In this document: piece by piece, positions 23,501 to 31,917 of the stretch | How the letters are laid out: the number at the start of each line of letters is the position of its first letter | How positions within the stretch are numbered: the stretch's first letter is position 1 | NCBI RefSeq assembly: GCF_000002235.5 | Contig: NW_022145601.1 | Location: 9,691,658 to 9,755,657, forward strand | Reading direction: 5' to 3' | Length of the DNA: 64,000 nt | From: Strongylocentrotus purpuratus | Taxonomy: Eukaryota > Echinodermata > Echinoidea > Camarodonta > Strongylocentrotidae | Notes under the pieces: generated by a model | The model's input: only the letters and a program-made list of their open reading frames with translations | What the model was told of the DNA's origin: nothing | Databases searched by the model: none | Program-made: the position numbers and the translations under genes

Positions 23501-26500
23501 CTTTTAGTTTTCTGTTCACTAGTAACCGAAAGAAAACCCATTCATATGTAGCATTCTATTAGTTCTGTATATTTTGCAGAGGCATTATTGTGTGCATTTC
23601 AGCTGTACATGTATTTCTAAAATCAGGCCCAGTTACTCCAAATTATTCTTCGTCTCTGAAACTACTTCTTGAGATGAATGTTATGTTTAGAAACAGGTGC
23701 ATTGAGACTAACATGCCATTGAAGCTAACCTAGAAAATGCAGTGCAGCTGTTTAGGCACTGCTCATTGTTATTCATATTAAAGATGCATACACACAATGC
23801 AAGTGTATGCAAGGGTCTCATGTTCTCTACACAGATTGATGCACATGTTAAAGCACATGGATATTGAGTCTGGATTAAACTACCAAAGCAACCACACATG
23901 TTTCTGCAGGCTCCATTTTATTTGTCTCTATACTTATATTTATTTAGCCTAATAGTTATTACTTTCCAACCCACAACACAACAATGATCCCTGTTGATAT
24001 AAAGCCGACTCCGTTCTTCTTTTTGCAGTAAAGACACATCCGAACCAAGCACATCATCTGGCATCACAGATTCAAGTAGGTGGGACCAAGGTGTGGTCGG
24101 GTCGGTACCACCTCGTATCTTAGAAGAACTGATGCAGGATGATCCTAACCAGGGAACATCATCATTAGGTGTAGTGGAAGCTCTTCCGTCCTTCTCTCAG
24201 GTGAGCTTTAAAACCCCACTGCACTACTTATAGCTACTTGCGCCCTCTATATAGCAAACAATGCCTAATCGGTGCCTGTTGGTCCCCCATGATCCCCTTT
24301 TTCTTATGTTAATTGAGAGTTGATTTGATCTGTCAGTGACCATGCAGGGAGGTACATGTATTATCCCTCCTGGTCAAACTAGTGCAGAGGGGCTTTAAAG
24401 TGTACCAATCAGTGAAATAATTTTACCAAAGGTTTTAGGGGTTCGTTCCATGGTGCTGTACAATATTTTTAAAATGCGAGCTTCAAATAGTGCCTCTAGT
24501 AAGAGTTATTGTAAGATTGAATACAATCTAAACTAAAGTCAAAGCAACTAGTAAGTAAACTAGTCAGCCCACCTGTATGCGCTTGCATTGAATATGGTCC
24601 ACACAGATTCTAGGTCCAACTTTGCTTACATGCACAGGGTTTTGTACTCCTCAACCACAACCACTGAATGATGGGCAATGGTGAGTCTAGATCAGCTTAT
24701 CAAGGAAGTCATCTACTTGCTTACTGTGAACCTGAATCCCAAAAGGAATATCAAAATTGGCTGGAGATGAAAGTAGATCGGGGGGGGGGGGGGGGGGGGA
24801 TGTTTCACAAAGCCTTTTCTCAACGTAAAATGACAAAAATCAGTGACAACCCTGCTGATAACCAATCAGAAACAAGGATTTCACTAGCTTATACAGTCAA
24901 ACCTGCTTAACCCTTACTGTACTGGGCTATTTTGAGCACCCACTGACTGGGGGGGGGGGGGGGGGGGGGGGGGGCCTGGGAGGCCCCCCCCTATGATCTC
25001 GGCCATCGATTGTCCGATGAACACGAAAATTTGCATGTTCGTAGATATTTACGTAAGGAACAAGATGGTATGATTAGTTTTTTCCGAATATGCAAATTTT
25101 TGTTGTTAGCCTAATTAATTATGCAAAATGCACTAATTTTATGCATTTTACCGAAAACGTGTCAAACTCCACTTTTTGAGTGTTGAAACTCATTATTCAT
25201 ATGAAACTTCTTTTCTAACACAAAAAAGTTATTTTAATGTAATTAATAATGATAATTTATGCAAATTTTGATGCGATTTTCATTTTTTTTTTTTTTTTGA
25301 TGACATGCGCATACTAATTGTTATGTAACGCCTTACAGGTATATCCGATTTTGACGAAAATGGTATCAAAATGTGCGTAAGACTTGAGGGAAAAAAGTCA
25401 TGAAACGACAATTCAAAATTCCAAGCGGTTGCGGCGCGATCTCTGAAAATGTCGAGGGGGGGGGCCTCCCAGGCCCCCCCCCCCCAGTACAGTAAGGGTT
25501 AAGTGATCACCTGTCTACAAAGACCACCTGGCTATAAAGACCACCTTTTTTTGTTGCTATAGACAGGTTTGACTGTAACAGAAACTGTTACAGTCACTGA
25601 TGGCAAGTTTTGTGAAACCTCCCCCAGATTTTGCATGTCCTTTGATTATCCCAGTCATACATTTCTTCCATGTCCTAAAAATCTTCTGTGGATGTTAACC
25701 CGACATTGCCTTTCAACTGTCCCTTCAGATTGATCCATCATGCCTCGAGGCACTACCGGCCGAGCTTCAAGAGGAACTAAGATCTGCTTACCGAGGAAAG
25801 CAGACACAGGCTCACCATGAGCTCGAACCCGAGAAAGAGACCAGGAAGATGGAGACTAGACCCGAGACCGCATCCCCCGCTAAAGAGAGTCCAGGGAAGA
25901 GCCCATTCAAGATCAGGAAGAGGGGGAGACCACGGTAAGGGGTTTCATCGTGAAGGACATTTCAAGGGTTCAGTGACTTAAAGACGTAAATCCATATTTT
26001 GATAAAAATTAGTATTTGATATCAAAACGTTCAGAAAAATGTGGGCTTTCCGGGAAACACAAAGACTTAACTCCACCCAACACCTCATTGAAGTCAATGT
26101 CTAGTGAAACACAGACTTAACTCCTTAAGACCCAAGTGCTCTGTGACACATAAACCACCTTTTCTCAAAATGGCCAAAATGGAGTTATGACTTTGTTTCA
26201 CTGACCCCTCAATTTTTTTGGTTTAGAAGCAGTTGGAGAATGTGGTGTTGTTGGCAACTGACATTATCCTAGAGTGGTGTGCAGACTGCAGAAGCTAAAC
26301 AAAATACATGTTTTATTGGTGTTTTGCCTTTTTGTAATTTCCCTTCAAAAAAAGATTTTCACGACGCTCTTAGCACAAACTAGTCGAACATTCGCTTCTG
26401 TGACAATCTTCTATGGGATTTATTTCTTAAAAATATACAGGGTTATTACGGTGTTTGCAATTGGATTTTAGGTTTAGAGTACGAGCTAGGGTTCGCAATA

Positions 26501-29500
26501 GGGTCAGGTATAAGTTTGGTACAGGGTCAAAGATAAGCATTGAATTAGTGTAGACAATTTTACTAGTCAATTGCCTCTGCAGCATGTGTTGTAGAACAGA
26601 ATGTCAGCTCTTTCAGTGGTAAGAGTCTACTTTTTTTTTCCTTCAAGTTATTTGTTTCAAGCACATTTACTTGCCTTTTCCAAACTTTTATCTTTCATAT
26701 GCATATTGTATATTTGTTTCTTAAAAATCGCATGTAGTTATCAACAATTTATACAGTGTTGAAAGTGCTATTTGTGATAAATAGAAACATCAAAGTGATA
26801 AATTTGATGCATGCAATTTGTATTGAACAATATAATTTTCAAGAATCAAGATCAAGAATCAAGATAATTTATTGTAATGTAAAAAATACATAAAATTTGT
26901 TTTCATCACAATTTTTTAGTAGGTTGCATTAAAAGAATAAGATTATACTGAGGAAGGCAGTGCAATTAAAAAGCTTGTTTTGTTTCGTTTTGAACATGCC
27001 GTTTGTCTTTACCATCTTAGGAAAGGAAGTCCTTCCAGCAAAGCCAACAACCCCAAGAGACCTAGATGGCAGATGGGCATCCAACAAATCATCACCCGCA
27101 TCCAGACTCCACCCAAACTCTCTTCCGGAGACGGTAGGCAGGCTGAGGAGGCACGGTTGCCTAGCGACAGCATTCCTCAGCACCTTAGGAATGAGGAGAG
27201 CAATCCACAAGAAGAAAGGAATAAAATTGAGGAGGAGTTGGATGGAATGGAGAGAGAGATTGAAGAGGAGGATGTTAATCTTTGTGGTGCTGTTCATCTG
27301 TGGGATGTGAAGGTGCTCTTGAAGGAATGGATTGCATCAACAGATGGTAAGACAAAAAATCTTGTTGGATTTTAATATAATTTCACTAGCTTATTAACAA
27401 CTGTTATTTGTCACTGATGACAAGTTTTGTGACATGTGCCCAGACTGGCAAATAGAGTGAACAAAAAATAAGATTACCCTGAATGGTCAAAAGTTGATTG
27501 ATTTGGAGTCAGTGAGTGTGTTTGAGAATGATACATTTCTTATCCTTGCAATTGCTTGTTTTTGTTTTCATGGATTGCATCAACAGATGGTAAAACAAAA
27601 ATCTTGTTGGATTTAAAATTTTTGTTTGTTTTTGTTTTTTCATCCTGCACATGGAAGGTATGAGTTTATCCGAGGAATTTCTCACCCCTAATTTATGAGT
27701 TTCTTTCAGTCATGAATAATTAATACCTCCTTCCTTGTCTCCACCCCCCCCCCCCCCAAAAAAAAAAAAAAAAATTATGTTTATATATATATAAAAAATA
27801 AAAATAATATAAGGATGAGAAATGTATAATTCTACAATCACACTCACTGTCTCCCAATCAATCAACTTTTGATAATGTTATTTTTTGTTGTCTCTATTTG
27901 CCAATCTGGGCCCTATTTCACAAAAGTTGTCATCAGTGACAAATATCAATTTTTGTTATAAGCTAGGGAAATCCTTGCTTCTGATTGGTTATCAGCAGAT
28001 TTGTTGCTAATTTGTGTAATTTTTCATTTTCTTTGGAGTGAGAGGAGGGTAGGAGTAGCATAAAGAGCTGCCTCTAAGATTTTTTGTGGGCTTCATTTCT
28101 GTATATCCTGGGTATATTTTTGTATCTGGGGTCATTGCTACTCAACAATAATTTACATAACATGGGACCCTTTTCACAAAGCCTTTTTTAAATGACAAAT
28201 GACAAAAATCAGTGACAAATCTGCTGATAACCAATCAGAAGCAAGGATTTCAGTAGCTTATAACAAAACTGTCATTTGTCACTGATGACAAGTTTCGTGA
28301 AATGGGGCCCAGGTCTCGTCATTAATGTTGATATATTGTCTTTGATTTCCGTTGTAGACCCAGTGGATGAGGATATAGGCTTCATCGTTCAGTACTTGAG
28401 GGAGCTGATTTTGGACAAGAACCTGGAAATGGTCGACCATGTCATGAGGAGTCTTGTAAGGTAAGAAAGATAACAGCTTGTTTTTATGGTCAAGCCCAAG
28501 ATATTTGGTCATTTGATGACCCATATGATTTCAACTATAATTATGGTTATAAATAGTTGCGTTATAAAAGTATCATTTTACTTGATATTTGGCCTGAAGA
28601 CAGATATATCTGTATGGAGACGATTTCCATTAAATTGAAGGGGATTTAAATACATGTAGTTCTAAAGAGAGGTGCAGAATATGAACTTGCATGTGGACAG
28701 AGAGGGAAAGAGAATGAGAGGAGAGAGAGAAGGGGGGGGGGGGGGTGGGGAGTAGGAAAGATTTCTAAAATTCAAGATAGATGAGAAATAAAATCAGGAG
28801 AGGGTGCACATTTTGTGGGGCAGAATGATAGAGATCAGGGATAAAGGAAGAGAGAGATAAAAATGGGGGAAATTCTAGTGATATATTAAAATATTTAGAT
28901 AGTAGGAGCTCATGAGATAATATATATGCTGTAGATGCAAGTATCTATTTTAAGGAAAGAAAAAACAGTTAAATTGAAGAAGAAAAATAGAGAGAAATGT
29001 TACTTTTGTGACTCTAGAAAGAAATGAAGAAAGAAAAAAGAGAGAGAGAGGGAGATGGGGAAGAAAAGGGAGAAGAAAGAAAGAAAAAGGTTAGAGAGAG
29101 AGAGAAGAGAGAGATGAGATAAGATGGTATTTGTGTGGGAAAATGATATAAGGGTAGAAGGAATTGATTAAAAAGCGAAAGTGAGAGGGGAGGCACTTAT
29201 TGAGTTCAAGTGATGATGAAAAGCGAGATGGCAGAAAAGGACACAAATGTTGTGAGAGGGGATTGGACAAGCTCGTCTATTTCCTGCATCAGTTGCTTCT
29301 CCCCTCAGGATGTAGCAATATGAAGCTGAATGCAATAATTGCATCGTGCCGAGACGAGAGGCAAGCGACACTCAAATGTCACTTTTACCCTCAAGCACTG
29401 GAACTGTGCTGTTCAGTTACATGTAGCTAGACTGCTCTGTCTGGTTTACACCCACTAGTTCATAAGTGGTCTGTGAATATCAATTTTCCATTATATTTGT

Positions 29501-30125
29501 GGCAATGAAATCAAAGACTGAATTATTCTGAAGCCACTTTGAAAACAGGATCTGAGGAATTAACTTCATAGAAATATGAAGGTGATTGATCTAAACATTT
29601 TCCCTCCTTTTTTTTCTTCTTTTTGTCCTATTTTATTTTTAAACCCTTTTTTGTAATTATACAAAATTTATGAAAGATAAAAGTGAGCTTTGATGATATA
29701 AAAAATTACCATGCAGTCAAGCATTAGTTAGTGTGATTCATCTTAACAGCAGTCCCCAACAATGCAAGCTGCCTTTAAAGCCCAACTTCACTACTTATAG
29801 CTACTTGCGCCCTCTATGTAGCAAACAATGCTTAATTGGTGACCATTGGTTCACCCATGATCTTTTATTCTTATGTTAATTGAGAACTGAGTTGATGAGA
29901 TAACCACCTGTCCAGTGACCTTGCAGGGTGGTCTGATCCCTCCTGTAAACTAGTACAGACGGGCTTTGAAGTTGATTATATCATTCATTGCTCTCCCATT
30001 TCAGATCGGTGAAGAGAGGAGGATCAAGCCCATGGCTGGAGGCGGTTGACATGGTGATAGCCAGGGTACAACACACCTTGGGTCAAATCTACAGCGCTCA
30101 TCTCAAGATGGCCCCATCGTCATGA
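12604..30125 (+). CDS. REV1: DNA repair protein REV1 (Y-family deoxycytidyl transferase), 15 coding exons
   Basis: REV1 inserts dCMP opposite abasic sites and damaged G and is the scaffold for translesion polymerases in the nucleus. Coding exons: 12604-12796, 14929-15097, 15434-16516, 17774-17928, 18749-18868, 19510-19730, 20253-20354, 20765-20938, 21517-21930, 22583-22674, 24029-24200, 25729-25934, 27021-27346, 28358-28460 and 30005-30125. Every intron is GT-AG, phases agree at all joins, and the total is 3651 nt, giving 1216 aa plus stop; human REV1 has 1251. The start is ATG 12604 because GGYMSEKVRKLEEQF matches the conserved REV1 N terminus; the upstream ATGs at about 12570-12580 run into a stop. 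Domains in order are BRCT, polymerase palm/fingers/thumb/little finger, two ubiquitin-binding motifs and the C-terminal Rev7/polymerase-binding domain. All key motifs are intact, so the gene looks functional. No promoter could be pinned down. Confidence 0.97.
13280..13535. mobile_element. Foldback element with telomeric core, nested in the hAT-like MITE
   Basis: Left arm 13280-13367 and right arm 13453-13535 are near-perfect inverted repeats of about 85 bp (GGCGCTAGTGTAGCAAGG at the outer end on the left, its complement on the right). The loop between them is the TTAGGG array. The arms are much more alike than the ends of the surrounding hAT-like element, consistent with a later insertion. 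Confidence 0.85.
13368..13452 (+). repeat. Interstitial telomeric repeat (TTAGGG)n, ~14 units
   Basis: About 85 bp of GGGTTA units with two interruptions (one unit short by one base, one with an inserted CTA). TTAGGG is the usual metazoan and echinoderm telomere unit. It is internal to an intron and bounded by inverted repeats, so it is not a chromosome end. Confidence 0.95.
14093..14314. repeat. Dispersed ~220 bp repeat, copy 1 (REV1 intron 1)
   Basis: Closely similar to 23681-23915 in intron 10 of the same gene; shared words include GCATACACACAATGCAAGTG and AAAGCACATGGATATTGAGT. No inverted ends and no coding frame shared by both copies. Class unknown; a SINE or an old duplicated intron segment are both possible. 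Confidence 0.8.
14692..14815. repeat. AT-rich minisatellite (AAAAAATCT)n
   Basis: Irregular repetition of AAAAAATCT and AAATTAAAAATCT words about 120 bp upstream of the exon 2 acceptor. Low complexity; no function inferred. Confidence 0.85.
16779..17563. mobile_element. piggyBac-like non-autonomous element in REV1 intron 3
   Basis: Both ends carry TTAACCCTA (16779 and, inverted, to 17563), followed by TTAACTGGG, so the duplicated TTAA target and CCC-type ends fit the piggyBac pattern. Inner arms contain the palindromic GGGTCAATTTGACCC flanked by G or C runs. No transposase frame remains. It is related, in the opposite orientation, to the element at 24907-25502: both share GATCTCGGCC and AAAATTTGCATG beside the G/C run. 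Confidence 0.7.
18982..19300 (+). mobile_element. 5'-truncated non-LTR retrotransposon 3' end (CR1/L2-like), REV1 intron 5
   Basis: The open frame to 19248 contains CIAPRLWDSLPPFIREIGNL and FKASLKKL, the well-known C-terminal tail of CR1/L2/Rex-type reverse transcriptases. It is followed by ATATAGCGCCATACAAATGC and then an ATC microsatellite (ATCATCATCATC), the usual kind of 3' end for these LINEs. All upstream domains are missing, as expected for 5' truncation. It lies in sense orientation to REV1. Confidence 0.75.
20376..20640. repeat. Polypyrimidine tract in REV1 intron 7
   Basis: About 260 bp of almost pure C/T with CTCTCTCT and CCTCC words upstream of the exon 8 acceptor at 20764. The long open frames over it on both strands are low-complexity artefacts. 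Confidence 0.9.
20924..21080 (+). repeat. 22 bp tandem repeat multiplying the exon 8 splice donor
   Basis: The last bases of exon 8 and the start of intron 8 (GATATGAGAGGG/GTAAGTT) are repeated about seven times in tandem with a 22 bp period. Several copies keep a good donor (GAGGGGTAAGT). The true donor is taken as the first, after 20938, because it keeps phase with exon 9; later donors would add 22n nt and read into TAG. Confidence 0.93.
21140..21256 (+). pseudogene. Partial duplicate of REV1 exon 8 inside intron 8 (copy 2)
   Basis: Translation in the frame matching exon 8 gives SCTLGEATDDVQEI...KLL...VMDIRGV, against SCTLGQATEDVQVI...NLL...VDMRG in exon 8. The duplicate keeps about 34 codons open. 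It has no good in-phase acceptor: the nearest AGs give the wrong phase or a stop, and its donor (AGGGGTATTG) is weak. A cryptic or alternative exon cannot be excluded without transcript data. Confidence 0.75.
21355..21475 (+). pseudogene. Second, more decayed duplicate of REV1 exon 8 (copy 3)
   Basis: Words in order match exon 8: GATATGAGAGGAGTAAGT, then GGTCAAGGGATATATGTGAGG (compare GGTCATGGCATATGCGAGG), AAGGTCAT, GTCATTCAGAAAGAATGCAAAG and GATGTAGACATGAG. Internal deletions break the frame. Confidence 0.65.
23681..23915. repeat. Dispersed ~220 bp repeat, copy 2 (REV1 intron 10)
   Basis: Second copy of 14093-14314, with a short insertion (GTTTAGGCA) in the middle. See that entry for shared words. 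Confidence 0.8.
24206..24400. mobile_element. MITE with ~21 bp TIRs, 6 bp into REV1 intron 11
   Basis: The left end CTTTAAAACCCCACTGCACTA and the inverted right end (24380-24400, TAGTGCAGAGGGGCTTTAAAG) form TIRs. It begins only 6 bp after the exon 11/intron 11 junction, sparing the donor CAG/GTGAG. A second copy is at 29773-29971; both share CTTATAGCTACTTGCGCCCT. Confidence 0.85.
24892..25577. mobile_element. Middle element of the nest, pogo/Tigger-like MITE
   Basis: Ends are TA-CAGTCAAACCTG (24892) and CAGGTTTGACTG-TA (to 25577), with a TA target duplication. Interior words CTACAAAGACCACC and CTATAAAGACCACC form a direct repeat. CAGT...ACCTG ends with TA duplication fit the pogo/Tc1 superfamily. 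It is split at CTGC/TTAA by the third element. Confidence 0.8.
24907..25502. mobile_element. Innermost element of the nest, piggyBac-like
   Basis: TTAACCCTTACTGTACTGGG at the left and its inverted counterpart CCCAGTACAGTAAGGGTTAA at the right, with TTAA at both boundaries. The interior starts with G runs and CCTGGGAGGCCCC and ends with GGGCCTCCCAGG. It shares internal words with 16779-17563. No transposase is present. Confidence 0.8.
27382..27975. mobile_element. Long-arm foldback in REV1 intron 13
   Basis: 27382-27560 and 27800-27975 are inverted copies; each arm holds half of the TTTCACAAAG MITE (GTCACTGATGACAAGTTTTG) joined to a shared flank (CCAGA(C/T)TGGCAAATAGAG ... AAAAGTTGATTGATT). 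The spacer contains a duplicated piece of exon 13 and a C15-A18 homopolymer junction. Confidence 0.75.
27570..27616 (+). pseudogene. Duplicate of the REV1 exon 13 3' end and donor
   Basis: GGATTGCATCAACAGATGGTAA here repeats the end of exon 13 and its donor (27328-27350), and similarity continues for about 20 bp into the intron (AAAATCTTGTTGGATTT). No acceptor precedes it, so it is not expected to be used as an exon. Confidence 0.8.
28161..28310. mobile_element. Uninterrupted TTTCACAAAG MITE, REV1 intron 13
   Basis: The ends GGGACCCTTTTCACAAAG and CGTGAAATGGGGCCC are inverted copies; the interior carries AAATCAGTGACAAATCTGC and GTCATTTGTCACTGATGAC. It serves as the empty-site reference for the nest at 24801-25620. 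Confidence 0.85.
28690..29200. repeat. Purine-rich low-complexity stretch in REV1 intron 14
   Basis: Plus strand is rich in GAGAGA and AGAAAG words (about 28690-28760 and 29005-29190). It has no inverted ends and no coding support. Confidence 0.75.
29773..29971. mobile_element. MITE with ~21 bp TIRs, second copy (REV1 intron 14)
   Basis: Left end CTTTAAAGCCCAACTTCACTA, inverted right end TAGTACAGACGGGCTTTGAAG. Same family as 24206-24400. It lies 34 bp upstream of exon 15. Confidence 0.85.
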
Positions 30126-30245
30126 AGAAACAGCTCGTCCAGGAGATGATGATGCAGGCCTACCTCGATCAACCTGACTGAATCACAGACCACGTAAGCA
30201 CTGTGTCTGAATGATCCACGATGCAACTTCAGGTCGAGCTAAGTC

Positions 30246-30365
30246 CTCACTAGGGCCAACTTAGCCTCACATGGCATTTGGTCTTCTCACTAGGGCCAAC
30301 TTAGCCTCACATGGCATTTGGTCTTCTCACTAGAGCCAACTTAGCCTCACATGGCGATTGGTTTT
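30246..30365 (+). repeat. Three 40 bp tandem repeats in the presumed REV1 3' UTR
   Basis: CTCACTAGGGCCAACTTAGC followed by CTCACATGGCATTTGGTCTT is repeated three times with a 40 bp period (starts 30246, 30286, 30326); the last copy has two substitutions. It lies 120 bp after the stop codon and so is probably transcribed. Confidence 0.85.
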
Positions 30366-30544
30366 CTTGAGTGGACGTGCAAACTACACACAGGGCCATG
30401 AATAGCCATGATTTTCATGTTATATAGAATTTCTCAACTTAAAATTGTCAACATTTCATTTTGAGTGACTGTTTTACATATTCTCATCATGGAATCTTAA
30501 ATTTGGGTGTTCAGAAAGACGTATGTAGTATGAAAATTGACTAA

Positions 30545-31913
30545 GCCTGAGTCATTACGGTTTTTGTGCTAAACGGTTAACCGTTAAAAGTATACGGGCG
30601 GTTTCGTTTAACCGTTTTATAATAATCTGAAAAAGTGAAAATACAGTATTTGTAATAGTGCTGTAGCTCGGAACCCTGCTGGTCTTCAAACTGTAGGGCT
30701 GAGCATTCCCAGCCCCGGACTATGGCACAAATTGGGTCATCCTGATAAACAGAGACCAGTAATAAACAACATAAAACATGTCTTATTATTCCTCATCTGA
30801 ATTTGATATCATGATTAACCTTGCAAAGTTACTCTGTGAAGATAGCAGATCTGTGATGTGTTTATATATGCCTTTGCAATGCAATGTTTGCACATGGTCA
30901 GGGAGAGAGCTCCCTGCATGTATCATTGCCATATGAAATTATGTGGAAGTGTGTATCACACACACCCAAGACACACCCTGCAATGAGCTGATCCAAGTTA
31001 GTGACCAATCAGGAAGGTTCTCTAGCTATGTGGGTGGAGTTTGATACCAGCATAAATTACAGGTTGGTGACCGCGCGTGCTTTCACCCTACCCAGTTCAG
31101 TGGGAGGTCAAGAAGCCACGCCCACATGTGTGCATGTGACAAGCATGAGCTCTCCATCTGTGTGTATGTACAGTGTATTTGGGCGCCGGAGGTTTGTGTG
31201 TACATGTGTGTGTGACTGAGAGAGCATGCATGGGCTAGCATGTCCATGCATGTCCCTGCATGGACGAGGCAGGGACACGAGAGAGTAAAGAAGTAAAACA
31301 AGTGAGACTAGATAGAAAGGGTGGCTGTGTTAATCGGCTTAATTAGAAGAATGATCAAAAACTTAAATTACTCACAATATCCAAGACTTTGTTGATTGAT
31401 ATTTCCAAAACTTCAATTATTATTGTTATCAATATTTTTGTATTTTATTTATATATGAACATTATTTTAGGGGGCGAGTCGGCAAGGGATGGATATTAAT
31501 ATTGAGAGAGAGAGAGAGAGAGAGAGAGACTCGGGGGAGAAGGGATGTGAGAGGAACTGACCATCGAATGTGTAAACATTTAGAAAGTTGTGAGCTGAGA
31601 GTGCAGTAATAAGAAAAGGTACATGAGCGATGAACACATTGCAGAGAGAAGGGAATAAAGAGGGTGAGAAAAGAGAGAAGGGGGCTGGTTGTTTTATTGT
31701 TTACAAATTCATTCATGGGGATTACTGCTGCCAGAAAGCTGGTGCGCAGCGGCCAGGGTGTAACATTACACTGCGGTTTCTTTGATTATCTTTATCATCG
31801 GCTATTAGTACATTCCAAAATGTATGCAAATAACGGTTAACCGGAGCGAGAAATGCTAAACGGTTTTGATGAATGCGGTCGGATAACCGTCGGTTAAATG
31901 GTTTGACTCAGGC
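30545..31913. mobile_element. 1.37 kb TIR element without coding sequence
   Basis: The left end GCCTGAGTCA and inverted right end TGACTCAGGC are followed inward by related ACGGTTAACCG-rich sequence on both sides. Flanking CTAA occurs on both sides (30541-30544 and 31914-31917), a possible 4 bp target duplication. The interior has a (GA)n tract near 31498-31530 and AT-rich DNA; no transposase is found. Confidence 0.6.
30761..30766 (+). terminator. Candidate polyadenylation signal for REV1
   Basis: AATAAA 636 bp after the stop codon is the first canonical hexamer I see downstream. It falls inside the TIR element 30545-31913, so the real 3' end may lie elsewhere. Confidence 0.35.
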
Positions 31914-31917
31914 CTAA

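Larger units (their letters stand above)
24801..25620. mobile_element. Outer MITE of a three-level nest (TTTCACAAAG family), REV1 intron 11
   Basis: The left half (TTTCACAAAGCCTTTTCT ... ACTAGCTTA) and right half (ACTGTTACAGTCACTGATGG ... TTTTGTGAAAC) rebuild the uninterrupted element seen at 28161-28310. The break is at AGCTTA/TA where a second element (24892-25577) was inserted. It has no coding capacity. Confidence 0.85.
21517..25934 (+). other. REV1: REV1 ubiquitin-binding motifs UBM1 and UBM2
   Basis: UBM1 spans the exon 9/10 join (PSPSQ / IDMSVLQELPKDLQEQIL, about aa 872-900). UBM2 spans the exon 11/12 join (PSFSQ / IDPSCLEALPAELQEEL, about aa 960-988). Both keep the central Leu-Pro of the UBM consensus, which in the family binds monoubiquitinated PCNA. 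Both motifs are split by a phase-0 intron at the same place, directly after Gln, which suggests that the second motif arose by duplication with its intron. Confidence 0.93.
27021..30125 (+). other. REV1: REV1 C-terminal polymerase/REV7-binding domain (exons 13-15)
   Basis: The segment GAVHLWDVKVLLKEWIA opens the C-terminal four-helix domain (about aa 1118-1216); it continues through exon 14 (IGFIVQYLRELILDKNLEMV) and exon 15 (WLEAVDMVIARVQHTL) to the TGA at 30123-30125. In vertebrates this domain binds REV7 and the RIR peptides of polymerases eta, iota and kappa. The human C terminus has the same spacing, so the domain is full length. Confidence 0.92.

Noticed and set aside
24778..24800. Long G runs as biological signals in themselves
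   Set aside because: Very many runs here vary in length and are prone to sequencing and assembly error; only those with a fixed place in a repeat family were used.
26960..27310. 116 aa plus-strand frame and its 122 aa antisense over REV1 exon 13
   Set aside because: Shadows of the true exon frame, which carries the conserved C-terminal domain.
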